Shown here piece by piece: positions 8,856 through 17,142 of a stretch of DNA of 64,000 nucleotides. Within the stretch, counting starts at the first letter, position 1. Every line of letters begins with the position of its first letter. The translations under genes were made by a program, and so were the position numbers. Below the pieces are notes generated by a model. That model searched no databases. It worked only from the letters and a program-made list of their open reading frames with translations, and was not told the origin of the DNA. The stretch lies in the NCBI RefSeq assembly GCF_001641635.1, contig NZ_LUUB01000034.1, positions 62,001 through 126,000 of the forward strand, read 5' to 3'. This DNA is from Bradyrhizobium centrolobii. Lineage in GTDB: Bacteria; Pseudomonadota; Alphaproteobacteria; Rhizobiales; Xanthobacteraceae.

Positions 8856-8940
8856 GAAACTTCAGCTGCTCAAATCGCGTTTCAGTATCTCCAAGGCGCA
8901 CATCGCACCTGGAAGTTTAGGCATATTGGCTTGTTGAAAT

Positions 8941-9174
8941 TTATACAGGAGAGGCGCGCACGCTATTAAGCTCGACGAATAATATCGACATGTTGCGGAA
9001 TTTCATACTCTCCCTCACTGACGCCTCATCGTTAACGCAGGCAAGCAGATGCTTGTCGGTCCAGTTCGATTGGACTTTGGGAAATCTCAGAAACTTCAGT
9101 CCACGCTCTCCTGCCGGACAGCGCACGAGCCCAACGAAACAGACCAACTCTGTAAGCAGTTCGGAGCTCGCCAT
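8941..9174 (-). CDS. Doubtful small hypothetical protein
   Basis: A 77-residue frame with ATG preceded at good spacing by GGAGCGG. The sequence (FLRFPKVQSNWTDKHLLACV) could be a real small protein, but no domain is seen and nothing adjacent supports it. It sits at the edge of an AT-rich stretch upstream of the cupin-like gene. Confidence 0.25.
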   Translation of the reverse strand: MASSELLTELVCFVGLVRCPAGERGLKFLRFPKVQSNWTDKHLLACVNDEASVRESMKFRNMSILFVELNSVRASPV

Positions 9175-9310
9175 GCACCGCTCCAGAAATATCTAGAAAC
9201 AAATTAACTAGTTCATCAAGCCAAGCTATCTGATACAATATATTTAATCAATCATTTTTACTGACTGCCATTTTAATTGGACTGCAGCAAGCACCGGCGG
9301 AGTTTTTTTC

Positions 9311-10336
9311 ATGCCCGCCGGGTCGATATTGATCAACTCAGTCGAGGTCTTGCCAATGGTAGCCTCAGAATCCTGTTCTCGCGATGCCGGTGTGCGCGAG
9401 CACACTTTGCAAGCAAACACATTGGAATTTCAGCGGCATTTTGGCGCTGCAGCCTTCTCGCTCAGGCATAGTCTTGCGGAGAATCCACTCTTCTCGCTCG
9501 AAGCAATGGAGGACGCTGCGGCCTCCTGGACAAAGCTCGGTAATACGGACCGCTTCGTCGTATCGGGCGGCCAGACCAGAACGGATGCAAAGTTCTCGGA
9601 AATGGTCGACAAAGATCGAATTTGCAGCGCTATTCGCGCCCTGCCCCATTCTTGTAGTTACGTCAAGATCAGCAACATCAATGCTCTCGACGCGAATTAT
9701 GAAAGGGTCATGCAACAAGCGTTGCTGGACGTCGAGAGACTCCTTGGTCAGCCAATTGTCCCGCGCATCACGTGGGCCCAGATGACGGTTTTTCTCTCAT
9801 CCCCCAATATTGTGACACCCTACCATATCGATCATGAAGCGAACTTCCTCTGTCAGATCGCGGGAGAGAAAGACGTCTGGCTTTTCGACCCGAACGATCG
9901 GGAGCTGCTTCCAGATCCTGAAATCGAGCGATTCTACCTTGGCGATCTGAACGGAGCGCAATACCGGGAACATTTACAAGGTCGCGGAAAGCATTTCCGC
10001 CTAGTCCCAGGGATAGCCGTACACCATCCTCCGTTGGCTCCGCACTGGGTAAAGAATGGACCTAATGTTTCGATCAGCGCCAGCATAAACTTTTGCATGC
10101 GAGAGCTGGACAGGCGGGCTCACATCTATCAGGTCAACGCGCTCTTAAGGAGGATGGGACTGCATCCCTCGCCCCCCGGTCGATCGGTCACGGGCGATAC
10201 GGTCAAAGCTGGCGGCATGAAACTCCTCGGCTCTTCCCGTCCGAAGAACTATCGAGACGCGGTCTTCTCCGGCCTTGACAGGTTACGTGCGCCCTACAAG
10301 CTAACAAGAAAACTCCTGCAGCGATCCGCTCGGTGA
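9311..10336 (+). CDS. JmjC/cupin-like domain protein
   Basis: A 341-residue protein with a double-stranded beta-helix fold typical of Fe(II)/2-oxoglutarate-dependent JmjC-like (cupin_8) enzymes. The probable metal ligands are His172 and Asp174 (PYHIDHEANF) and His245 (PLAPHWVKNG); the strand DVWLFDPND between them is typical. Such proteins hydroxylate protein side chains or small molecules; some rhizobial members are annotated as regulators without proof. GGCGGAG lies upstream of the ATG. The neighbouring acyltransferase suggests a role in modifying a surface polymer, but the substrate is unknown. Confidence 0.8.
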   Translation: MPAGSILINSVEVLPMVASESCSRDAGVREHTLQANTLEFQRHFGAAAFSLRHSLAENPLFSLEAMEDAAASWTKLGNTDRFVVSGGQTRTDAKFSEMVDKDRICSAIRALPHSCSYVKISNINALDANYERVMQQALLDVERLLGQPIVPRITWAQMTVFLSSPNIVTPYHIDHEANFLCQIAGEKDVWLFDPNDRELLPDPEIERFYLGDLNGAQYREHLQGRGKHFRLVPGIAVHHPPLAPHWVKNGPNVSISASINFCMRELDRRAHIYQVNALLRRMGLHPSPPGRSVTGDTVKAGGMKLLGSSRPKNYRDAVFSGLDRLRAPYKLTRKLLQRSAR

Positions 10337-10380
10337 TCGCGCAGCGGACTGCCCGAACCGCGGCCTATGCAGCCATTCCT

Positions 10381-10530
10381 TTAGGCCATTAGCCACTGCG
10401 TGAGGCGCACCACGCCCCATACGAGGGCGATCATCCATCCAACCATGGAGATCGAGCACAGCACGATCCAAGCAATCTTCACGGTGAATGCGAGTTTACG
10501 GCGCCCGTATTCCTGTGCAACTTGGGACAT
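10381..10530 (-). CDS. Very small single-helix membrane protein (49 residues)
   Basis: A complete short frame: a polar N-terminus (MSQVAQEYGRRKLAF), then one hydrophobic helix (WIVLCSISMVGWMIALVWGV), then RLTQWLMA. It is a likely inner-membrane microprotein with the N-terminus inside by the positive-inside rule. No family is recognised. It converges with the cupin-like gene. Confidence 0.5.
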   Translation of the reverse strand: MSQVAQEYGRRKLAFTVKIAWIVLCSISMVGWMIALVWGVVRLTQWLMA

Positions 10531-11006
10531 ACTACTCGTTACGCTGTTTATCCGCCCTTCCAGTTAGTCACCTGTCCGGACAGTCGGTTCAAAGACGCGT
10601 ACAGTTCTCGCTATAACGGCCAGCCGACACATATTGGAACCGAGCATCGATTTCGGCCGACGCGACTCTAGCCGCGCCACTCAGTAAAACGTCTGCCCGT
10701 TTATCGGAAGTACCATTCGTCCACGTTATACGAAATTGGTTCCAGCAAGCCGGTTACGCTCCCATTTAACAACAAAACTCGCGGGCCGTCGAATACATTA
10801 GACCAGCATCATTAAGCGCTCCGACCAAGGCCTGAGCGAAACCGGGAAGAATCCGGCCGCGCTCACCCCAGCCTCGCCCCTTTAATGAACAGGGTGAGAT
10901 TATTTAATATTGACCCCAGGAAAGCTCACGTTGCACCAATGTATTATTTCACCATCTGGATGATCTGAGCTAGTTTCCTACTTTTATTTATCAAATGTAG
11001 CCCGAG
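10531..11006. other. Intergenic, probable acyltransferase promoter region
   Basis: No gene is seen. The last 100 bases (10900-11006) are AT-rich and directly precede the acyltransferase, so its promoter is probably there; no clear -35/-10 pair or operator can be named. Confidence 0.35.
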
Positions 11007-12149
11007 ATGTTCCGAGCTCCCAATGAATTGGCAACCCGACAGCACGCTTCAACTGCCGCCGACATTCCGAAAATCAACAGAGGGGCGGGCCCCGGCTTCG
11101 ACGCGCTCCGTCTCTTGCTCTCGGTGTGGGTTTTCACCATACACGCGATGTTCATTTGCGACGGAACGGATGCTGCGGAGGCATTCGCGACTAATCCGAT
11201 TCACGGACTCCTTATCAAGCCCGTTCTGCCGATGTTCTTCATAGTCAGCGGCTATCTCGTCACAGGAAGCGCCATCCGCACGAAAAGCGTTTCGATCTTC
11301 CTCTTGTTCCGCGTGTTGAGGATCGCGCCCGCGCTCATCGTCGAAATTTCACTCAGTGCATTAATTCTCGGCCCGTGGCTGACAGAAAGGACTTTGTCTG
11401 AGTATTTCTCTGACCCGCAATTTTCTAGGTACTTCCTGAACATCGTCGGCAACGTTCAGTTTCTTCTGCCTGGATTGTTTGTTCAGAATCCGGTGCCTGG
11501 CACCGTCAACCTCAATCTTTGGACGCTAAAGCCAGAGTTCTTCTGTTACCTCTTTATCTCATGCATGATCGTTACGAAGGCGATATTCAGCAGGAATCTT
11601 TGCACACTGGTCGCACTACTGACGATTTCTTTGACTGTTCTGTACATACTCCAGGGCGGGCAACTCTACAATTTCGTCGCCGTCGCAGACTGGAAGATAC
11701 TGATCGTTGCATTCGTCGTTGGGTGTTGGGCTTTTCATTGGAACGACCGGCTTGTCATGTCAGGCGGGCGCGCCATGATAGCTTTCCTTGTCGCTGGCGC
11801 CGCCATCATGTATCCGTCCCTCATTGTCCTCGGCCTGCTGGCGTTGACGTATATCGTCATCTACATCGGCACGCGCAGAATCTGGCTCCCGAGCCTTTTG
11901 CGGGATGGAGACTATTCCTATGGAATTTATTTGTTTGGATTCCCGTTACAGCAGACGCTGGTCTACTTCCTGCCACCCGAGTACAGGCACGGGCTGGCTA
12001 TTCTGCTGGTTGGCCTGCCACTTACCCTGGCGTTTGCCGTATTTTCCTGGAAATTCGTCGAGCAGCCGGCATCGAAACTGAAGGCCAGGATCAAGCGCGG
12101 ATACAGCGCCGCTTCCGGCCCCCACGCCGCAGATTCTCGCCGCGCTTGA
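11007..12149 (+). CDS. Acyltransferase family 3 (OafA/YrhL-type) membrane protein
   Basis: A 380-residue inner-membrane acyltransferase of the type that adds acetyl or other acyl groups to polysaccharides, lipopolysaccharide or Nod-factor-like glycans. It opens with the family signature GFDALRLLLSVWVFTIHA, which includes the conserved His, followed by about ten hydrophobic helices, the LPMFFIVSGYL loop and a final helix ending in FVEQPASK, a usual ending of these proteins. Tandem placement after the cupin-like gene and near a glycosyltransferase supports envelope glycan modification. The acceptor is unknown. Confidence 0.88.
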   Translation: MFRAPNELATRQHASTAADIPKINRGAGPGFDALRLLLSVWVFTIHAMFICDGTDAAEAFATNPIHGLLIKPVLPMFFIVSGYLVTGSAIRTKSVSIFLLFRVLRIAPALIVEISLSALILGPWLTERTLSEYFSDPQFSRYFLNIVGNVQFLLPGLFVQNPVPGTVNLNLWTLKPEFFCYLFISCMIVTKAIFSRNLCTLVALLTISLTVLYILQGGQLYNFVAVADWKILIVAFVVGCWAFHWNDRLVMSGGRAMIAFLVAGAAIMYPSLIVLGLLALTYIVIYIGTRRIWLPSLLRDGDYSYGIYLFGFPLQQTLVYFLPPEYRHGLAILLVGLPLTLAFAVFSWKFVEQPASKLKARIKRGYSAASGPHAADSRRA

Positions 12150-12359
12150 AAGGCGCTCACACTAGTTCTTGCAGGATCAAAGCGCGCCACACAACAATCG
12201 TTGTCCCGTGGCCGTTTAGGTTTGGAGCGTCTTGTTTTCAGTGAAGTATGCCACCAGTCCTGGTGCGCATGCCTTTAAGCGGTCGAACCACTTACAGCAA
12301 CGCGGTCTTCGGATTGGCGTCACTTCTAAAGGTAAACCAGAGTCGGTCTCTCTATTGCC

Positions 12360-12587
12360 TTAAGGCTTTGGGAGATCGGCCGTGAGCTGTCTCTGGCGCA
12401 TAGAGATCCAATCAATTGGGGTGCAGAACAAACCACGACGCTCAATCTCTCGGCGCAATTCTTCGGCACGCTGCCGCGCAGGCTCACCGACGAGGCGGAT
12501 GCCGGCTATGGCGTCGGCTTGCACTTGGTCGCGGATATTCTCATACATCCGGACGATGTGATGGTCGGAAAGATTTTCCAACATCAT
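12360..12587 (-). CDS. Small hypothetical protein
   Basis: A 75-residue soluble helical protein (LSDHHIVRMYENIRDQVQAD; ARQRAEELRREIERRGLFC). The regular amphipathic helices and even composition indicate a real gene. Two adjacent ATGs can serve as start. No domain is recognised and the surroundings give no function. Confidence 0.5.
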   Translation of the reverse strand: MMLENLSDHHIVRMYENIRDQVQADAIAGIRLVGEPARQRAEELRREIERRGLFCTPIDWISMRQRQLTADLPKP

Positions 12588-12964
12588 GTGTGTCCCGCGC
12601 TCGTCGCTCGGTGGCTGCTGGTGAAGAGCTGGCCGCCAGCCCTGGGGAAGGCTGGCGGTGGACCGACAAATTGAAATCGTGGTCTTTGGGGTTTGGGTGG
12701 GGTAAGACCAACTCTGCCGGCGCGATCATCGATAACGCCAGACGCCGTCGGCCTCAATCCGATCTTCGGATTAACCTCACTTCTTGAGGTTAAGCGACAT
12801 TCGGCGCGCACTGCCAAGGCTTAACTTGAATACGTCAGGAGTGCTGGCGAATCGCAGTTTGCCCAAGCGAAAATGTCGCACACAAAAAGCCCGAAATTGA
12901 TTTAGTGTCTCGGTTATCCGAATTTTGTCAAATAGACGCAGAGCTTTAATGCCGGAGAGAGCTT
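12588..12964. other. Intergenic region with a 9-bp-arm palindrome
   Basis: No gene is supported. At 12771-12793 the arms TTAACCTCA and TGAGGTTAA flank a 5-base loop, a perfect inverted repeat. It lies about 170 bases before the H-NS-like gene and could be a hairpin or a regulator site. The last 60 bases before 12965 are AT-rich and likely hold the promoter. Confidence 0.45.
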
Positions 12965-13261
12965 ATGAAACAGATCGCATTGAAACACTTGAGCACTAGT
13001 AAGTTGTGGACATTGCACCTTGAGATCGCGAAGGTGCTGGAGCAAAAGATCGAACGCGAAAGATTGCATTTGGACAACCGCTTGAGAATGTTGAACGCAA
13101 CAAACTCGGACCGTCGGCCTTATCCACCCGTTCTTCCAAAGTATCAGAATCCCGACCGCCCAGTCGAAACTTGGGCGGGTCGCGGAAAGCAGCCACGGTG
13201 GCTTGTGGCCAAGTTAAAGTCCGGGCGACGGCTCAGCGACTTTAAAATTCAGCAGCGCTGA
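12965..13261 (+). CDS. H-NS/HvrA-family histone-like protein
   Basis: A 98-residue nucleoid-associated protein. A short N-terminal helical oligomerisation part (residues 1-45) is followed by the C-terminal H-NS DNA-binding motif: YQNPDRPVETWAGRGKQPRW matches the family pattern Y-x-N/D-P-x-x-P-x-x-T-W-x-G-R-G-x-x-P-x-W. GGAGAGAG precedes the ATG. H-NS relatives bind AT-rich, horizontally acquired DNA and silence it, which fits its position in this AT-richer accessory region. Its stop overlaps the end of a converging small gene. Confidence 0.88.
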   Translation: MKQIALKHLSTSKLWTLHLEIAKVLEQKIERERLHLDNRLRMLNATNSDRRPYPPVLPKYQNPDRPVETWAGRGKQPRWLVAKLKSGRRLSDFKIQQR

Positions 13262-13442
13262 GAGCGACTACGGGGTTATGCCTTTTTCGAAGACGCGGGG
13301 ATCTTGGCAGGCGCGCAGTCATGACTTTTGCCTCGGCTTCGCACACCCGCATTCGAAGTTCTCGCAATTCGTCAATTTGTTTCGCTATCGATCGAGCCCT
13401 TCGCAGAAAAACCCGCATAGAAATCTCTTTTGAAATACTCAT
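13242..13442 (-). CDS. Small basic hypothetical protein
   Basis: A 66-residue frame rich in Arg and Ala (FLRRARSIAKQIDELRELRM) with a predicted helix. A second ATG eight codons in has AAAAGAG upstream and may be the true start. It overlaps the 3' end of the H-NS-like gene tail to tail by 20 bases. No domain is known. Confidence 0.35.
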   Translation of the reverse strand: MSISKEISMRVFLRRARSIAKQIDELRELRMRVCEAEAKVMTARLPRSPRLRKRHNPVVALSAAEF

Positions 13443-13637
13443 GCCCCAAGCCCCAACGCCAAAAAACTAAATAATAGCCATTAAAAACTGAATTTTCAAA
13501 TTACAATTGATCCATCGCTGGCGGGGCCCTCGAAAGACGCCACAACTGCAACTTACCAAGGAACGCGCAAATCTCGCGCGAGTGCCTCTGCCTTGCGATC
13601 GCGGGGCATTCTCAAGCTGCGCAAGCTGCTGCAGACG

Positions 13638-14081
13638 TCACATCACTTCAGGGAACGACCGCCTACACTTGCCTTCCAAGGGTCTTCCTTGATTTCCCGG
13701 TGCACATGTCGTGCACACACCGCCTTCTAACCAACGGAAACGCTTGAACTCTTGCTCCAATCCATCGTTGGTCAAGCTTGAGCGACTTAAAACAACAAAG
13801 GACGGCTTGATGCGCGTTCGACAAAATTGGCCACGCCAGATGACGTCAGCGGCGTCACGTTTCTGGCGGGCCGCGGCGAGCGAGACGGTGCCGTCGTTGT
13901 CGTTGCCGTAAGGCCCGATGGAGGCGGTCTTCTGCCTGCCGCGAAAGCGATAGGCCATCCGCCAGAGTTTGGAGCCGGCCTTGCCCGATCCGTTCGGGCC
14001 CGGCGTGATAGAGAGATGGAGACCGCCGCCGGGCACGTCGGAAATCTTGGTGGCGCTCCACGTGCCGTTTTCACGCCTCGG
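13638..14081 (-). pseudogene. Remnant of a tyrosine recombinase (P4-type integrase) N-terminus
   Basis: The frame PGGGLHLSITP, KLWRMAYRFRGRQKTASIGP and SLAAARQKRDAADVIWRGQ matches the N-terminal arm-binding domain (DUF4102 type) of P4-like integrases. The normal start is missing, the match ends after about 76 residues, and the whole core and catalytic domain is absent, with unrelated residues running to the stop. It is therefore a broken relic of a mobile element, lying at the right-hand border of the low-density region. Confidence 0.75.
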
Positions 14082-14444
14082 TCAGGCGGCGCGGCAGTCG
14101 ACGTCGGTCCGATGTACGCGGAAGCGCTTGTTTTTCAGGAAGTTTTTGGAACCTCGCGAACAGCGTCGAACATTTTAGAACTGTCTTGAATAGGTGCCCT
14201 TTCTTACCCCGAAGGTAATCGAATTGGGCCTTGGGCGAGCGCATCTTCCACCGCAACAGGAGATGACCATGATCGCGCTGCTGCTCTACCGCACCCTCGC
14301 AGACCACCTCCTCCCTTGGGCCTTGACGTTCGCAACCCGGATGCTCGCGCGCGGCCTCAACATGCCGGAGCCGCTGGTGCATTCGACCGGCGACTACGTG
14401 GTAGCGCAGGTTCTGGCGTTCGAGCACAGCGTCGGCAGGAGCCT

Positions 14445-14852
14445 TTGCCCGTTCCGCCTCGCCCGCCTGCTTTCCTGCGCCGCGCGCTCTTGGCCGACGC
14501 CGTCTTCAGCGGTGTCGCCGCGATCGGCTTCACCTTCGGCGCCGGCACGCTCGCAACGCTGTTCAACCTGCCGGAAGTGCTGCTGCGCGAAACCGGCCTG
14601 TTCCTGATCGCCTACGCCGCGCTCGTCGGCTGGCTCGCCTCACGCGTGCTCGTCCCGAAGGCGCTCGTCCTCCTGGTCGTGATCGGCAACGCCGCCTGGA
14701 CCGTCGCGAGCATCACGCTGTTGCTCTCCGGCGCGGTGTCGCCCAACCTCGCCGGCGAACTCATGGTGGTTGCACAGGCGATTGCGACCGGCGTGTTCGC
14801 CGAGCTGCAATATGTGGGCTTGCGGAAGAGCGGGAGTGAAGTAGTGGCGTGA
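14445..14852 (+). CDS. Small four-helix membrane protein
   Basis: About 135 residues with four hydrophobic segments (DAVFSGVAAIGFTFGAGTL; ETGLFLIAYAALVGWLAS; ALVLLVVIGNAAWTVASITL; LMVVAQAIATGVFAELQY). TTG at 14445 is chosen because AGGAG lies four bases upstream and everything before it in this frame looks like a shadow. A second frame from ATG 14269, with a good GGAG site, runs into this gene and may be a short upstream gene or a leader. The family is not known to me. Confidence 0.6.
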   Translation: MPVPPRPPAFLRRALLADAVFSGVAAIGFTFGAGTLATLFNLPEVLLRETGLFLIAYAALVGWLASRVLVPKALVLLVVIGNAAWTVASITLLLSGAVSPNLAGELMVVAQAIATGVFAELQYVGLRKSGSEVVA

Positions 14853-14875
14853 CGCAAGGTCTGACCGCCTCACTA

Positions 14876-14980
14876 CCGCGTCGCCCGGCTCGACCGGGCG
14901 ACCCAGCATTCCAGAGACAGCGAGAGGATACGGATAAGCCGCGGCATACTGGATGCCCCGCCTTCGCGGGGCATGACACG
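14876..14980. repeat. Palindromic intergenic repeat with two hairpins
   Basis: GTCGCCCGG/CCGGGCGAC (14880-14902) and ATGCCCCGC/GCGGGGCAT (14953-14974) form two strong hairpins between two converging genes. The phrasing resembles small palindromic repeats scattered in Bradyrhizobium genomes. The second hairpin may also help stop transcription from both sides. Confidence 0.65.
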
Positions 14981-14994
14981 GAGGTGATAGTTAC

Positions 14995-15552
14995 TTACGC
15001 CCGCGCGCGGCCGTTCGCCTTGCCGTTGGCGTGGCCGTTGAGCTTCTTGGCGCCATTCTTGGCTCCCGCCTTCTTGGCTTTGCGCTCCGCGCGCGCCTTC
15101 ACCTTGGCTCGCTCGGTCCGCGCCTCGGCGCGCAGCTTTTTGCGCTTCTTCTCGCATGAGGCGCACTTGCAGCCGATCGGCTTCAGATAGGCTTTGAAAT
15201 AGTCGGTCCCGTAGTCGTAGTTAATCTCGTCGCCCGGCTCGATGTTCTTGATGGCGCGGATATAGACCTTGCGCTCGCGCGGGCGGACGTCGGATTCAGC
15301 GTTGGGCCGGCAGGAATGGTTGATGTAGCGCGCCAGATTCTTGCGCACCGAGCCATCGATGGTCCAGCGGCCGTTGAGCTCGAACAGATATTTGTTCTCG
15401 ATGTCGTCCTGTTCCGGAATGCGCGAGTCCAGGATCGGTCCGAAATAACGGATGATCCGGGTCCCTTTCTTGATCGGTTTGGTGGCAAAAAGGCCGAGTC
15501 CGGTCTTGGAGCGGCCGACGCGATAAGGTTTGTTCGACGAGATGACTGGCAT
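14995..15552 (-). CDS. SET-domain protein (protein-lysine methyltransferase type)
   Basis: A 185-residue SET-domain protein that would transfer methyl groups from S-adenosylmethionine to lysines. Visible are GLGLFATKPIKKGTRIIRYFG, the core INHSCRPNAE (residues 77-86), the NYDYG motif (111-115) and a post-SET cysteine cluster (Cys128, 130, 133). The last 50 residues are a Lys/Ala-rich tail. The start MPVISS is preferred over a longer form with 15 extra residues, as family members usually begin there. Bacterial targets of such stand-alone SET proteins are mostly unknown. Confidence 0.85.
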   Translation of the reverse strand: MPVISSNKPYRVGRSKTGLGLFATKPIKKGTRIIRYFGPILDSRIPEQDDIENKYLFELNGRWTIDGSVRKNLARYINHSCRPNAESDVRPRERKVYIRAIKNIEPGDEINYDYGTDYFKAYLKPIGCKCASCEKKRKKLRAEARTERAKVKARAERKAKKAGAKNGAKKLNGHANGKANGRARA

Positions 15553-15660
15553 GATCGAGAGATAACGACGACGCGAAGGAGACGTGGACAAGCCCAAGCG
15601 AAGGCGCTCTTCTAGAACGATTCAGCGCCGCTGTCAGGGCCTGTTTGAACCTTCCCCACA

Positions 15661-16310
15661 ATGAAGACGTCTGACGGATGGAGTTCCAAGAGGCACAGGC
15701 TCGTCATGAGGCGGGTCACATTGGGTTGCTTGGCCTTGCTGGTCGTTTGCACCGGTCTCGATCGCACCGGCGCCCAATCTCCGGGCAGTGATTATACCTC
15801 CACCGCGCCAAAGACTGCCGTCAGGTCGGCAAGCCGAGCGCGCTCGACGGCAGCGCCACGCGTGTCTGTCCGGGCAAGGCCGGATTCGTGGTGCTGATCA
15901 CCGAGGACGATTTGCGAGAAGTCGTCTCGGTCGGGCGCAACCGACGCGCCGCCGCCGAGGAGCCGGCCGCAAAGCTCTGGTTCCATCCATTCAATTCGTC
16001 CGAGCCCACCATTTGAATGGCGCCGATGGCGCAACGCCCTTCGCGATCATCCAGCGCTGGCGCATCGCCGACGGCACCGACCTCGACAAGCCGGGACGGC
16101 CGAAGACCAAGGCCCTGCTTCGGTGACGCGGCTGCCGCCGGGACCGGTCTGCCACGTCGCCTATGTCGATGCGGTTGCCAATCCGGACGCCAACGCGCGC
16201 TGGCACGGCAGGCCGCGGACGACTTTGCCCGCAACTTCCGATGCGGCAAGGACAAGGTGAAGATCATCGGCGGGAGCGGTCGCGCGATCGAGCTCGCGAC
16301 GATGCGCTAG
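15661..16310 (+). pseudogene. Frameshifted exported-protein gene
   Basis: A signal-peptide-like start (MRRVTLGCLALLVVCTG) leads into a coherent protein only if the reading frame is changed several times: SPGSDYTST, then VCPGKAGFVVLITEDDL and LWFHPFNSSEP, then DGATPFAIIQRWRIADGTDL, then VCHVAYVDAVANPDAN and finally FRCGKDKVKIIGGSGRAIEL to the TAG at 16310. At least three or four small insertions or deletions separate these pieces. The parent would be an exported protein of about 200 residues. Sequencing error is possible but so many shifts point to decay. Confidence 0.65.
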
Positions 16311-17035
16311 CCCGGCAGCTTCCCAACCACCGTCGACTTCAGTATCGCTTCCAGCAACTCTTCGGCCGTCGTGCCCCTGGGCAGCCGCTCCAAAATGTCC
16401 TTGAGCCGGCCATCGAGCAGCAGCGTGGTGAAGCCGTGCACCATCGACCAGGCCCGTGCGATCGCGGCACCCTGATCCAGCGTCAGCGCATTGCCGCTGA
16501 TCTGCTCCTGTCGCATCGCGCCGATGGCATTGGCGAGCCCGGCGAAGGAGGCCTCGGCAGCCTCGTGCAGTGAGGGCCTGGAATAGTCGAGCCGCTCGGT
16601 GCGGAACATCAGCCCATACATGCCGGGATGGGCTTGCGCGTAGCCGACATAGGCTTTGGGCCGCGCGAGCATGCGTTCGAGCGGCGTGGTGGCGGCGTTG
16701 CAGGCCGACGCCATCGCCGCGTTGAACTGGCGAAAGCCGATCGCTGCGAGCTCGCTGACGAGCCCGGTCAGGTCACCGAAATGATGCGTGGGCGCGGCGT
16801 GCGACACGCCCGCCTCGCGAGCCACCGCACGTAGCGTGAGGCCGCCGAGCCCGTCGCGCTCCAACACCCGTTCGGCAGCCTCGAGCAGGGCCTCGCGCAG
16901 CGCGCCGTGGTGATAGGGCGTCTCGGCCTTCGCGCTTGGGGCACGCGGTGCAGGGCGAGATCGTCCACCGGCGGATGACGTCCTGCGGGCGCCGCGAGCT
17001 GTTTCGGTTTTGGTCCTGGTCCCGGTTTTGGCCAT
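16307..17035 (-). CDS. TetR-family regulator with WHG-type C-terminal domain
   Basis: A 242-residue repressor. After a basic, low-complexity N-terminal 40 residues comes the TetR HTH (GLTLRAVAREAGVSHAAPTH), then a ligand domain with YVGYAQAHPGMYGLMFR, typical of the WHG (TetR_C_33) group. The ATG at 17035 is preferred to longer forms that would run through the operator region. It is divergent from the carotenoid-oxygenase gene with a 107-base gap that holds two palindromic sites; the same pair recurs at 19101-19171. It most likely represses itself and both transcription units. The ligand is unknown. Confidence 0.85.
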   Translation of the reverse strand: MAKTGTRTKTETARGARRTSSAGGRSRPAPRAPSAKAETPYHHGALREALLEAAERVLERDGLGGLTLRAVAREAGVSHAAPTHHFGDLTGLVSELAAIGFRQFNAAMASACNAATTPLERMLARPKAYVGYAQAHPGMYGLMFRTERLDYSRPSLHEAAEASFAGLANAIGAMRQEQISGNALTLDQGAAIARAWSMVHGFTTLLLDGRLKDILERLPRGTTAEELLEAILKSTVVGKLPG

Positions 17036-17055
17036 GGCCAAGCTATATGACGCAA

Positions 17056-17127
17056 TATTGACAGTGTAAAGATTTCGCTTGACTGACGGCGCTTCCGCGA
17101 TTATCTGATCTTTACGATGTAAAGATA
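17056..17127. promoter_or_regulatory. Paired TetR-type operators between tetR and the oxygenase
   Basis: Site 1 at 17056-17074 is ATATTGACAGTGTAAAGAT; site 2 at 17109-17127 is ATCTTTACGATGTAAAGAT, a perfect palindrome of 8-base arms around GAT. Their centres are 53 bases apart. They lie between the divergent starts and closely match the pair at 19101-19171, so they are probable binding sites of the adjacent TetR protein. Confidence 0.65.
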
Positions 17128-17142
17128 GAGAGGGACCACGCC

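Noticed and set aside
13600..14300. Direct repeat of the tRNA 3' end near the integrase remnant
   Set aside because: I looked for TTCAAGTCTC or CCGGCACCA near the relic and found none, so attachment sites are not claimed.
14269..14607. Frame upstream of and overlapping the four-helix membrane gene
   Set aside because: It has a good ribosome-binding site and about 70 protein-like residues, but runs into the next gene in the wrong frame; it could be a leader or a broken gene, so it is mentioned and not called.
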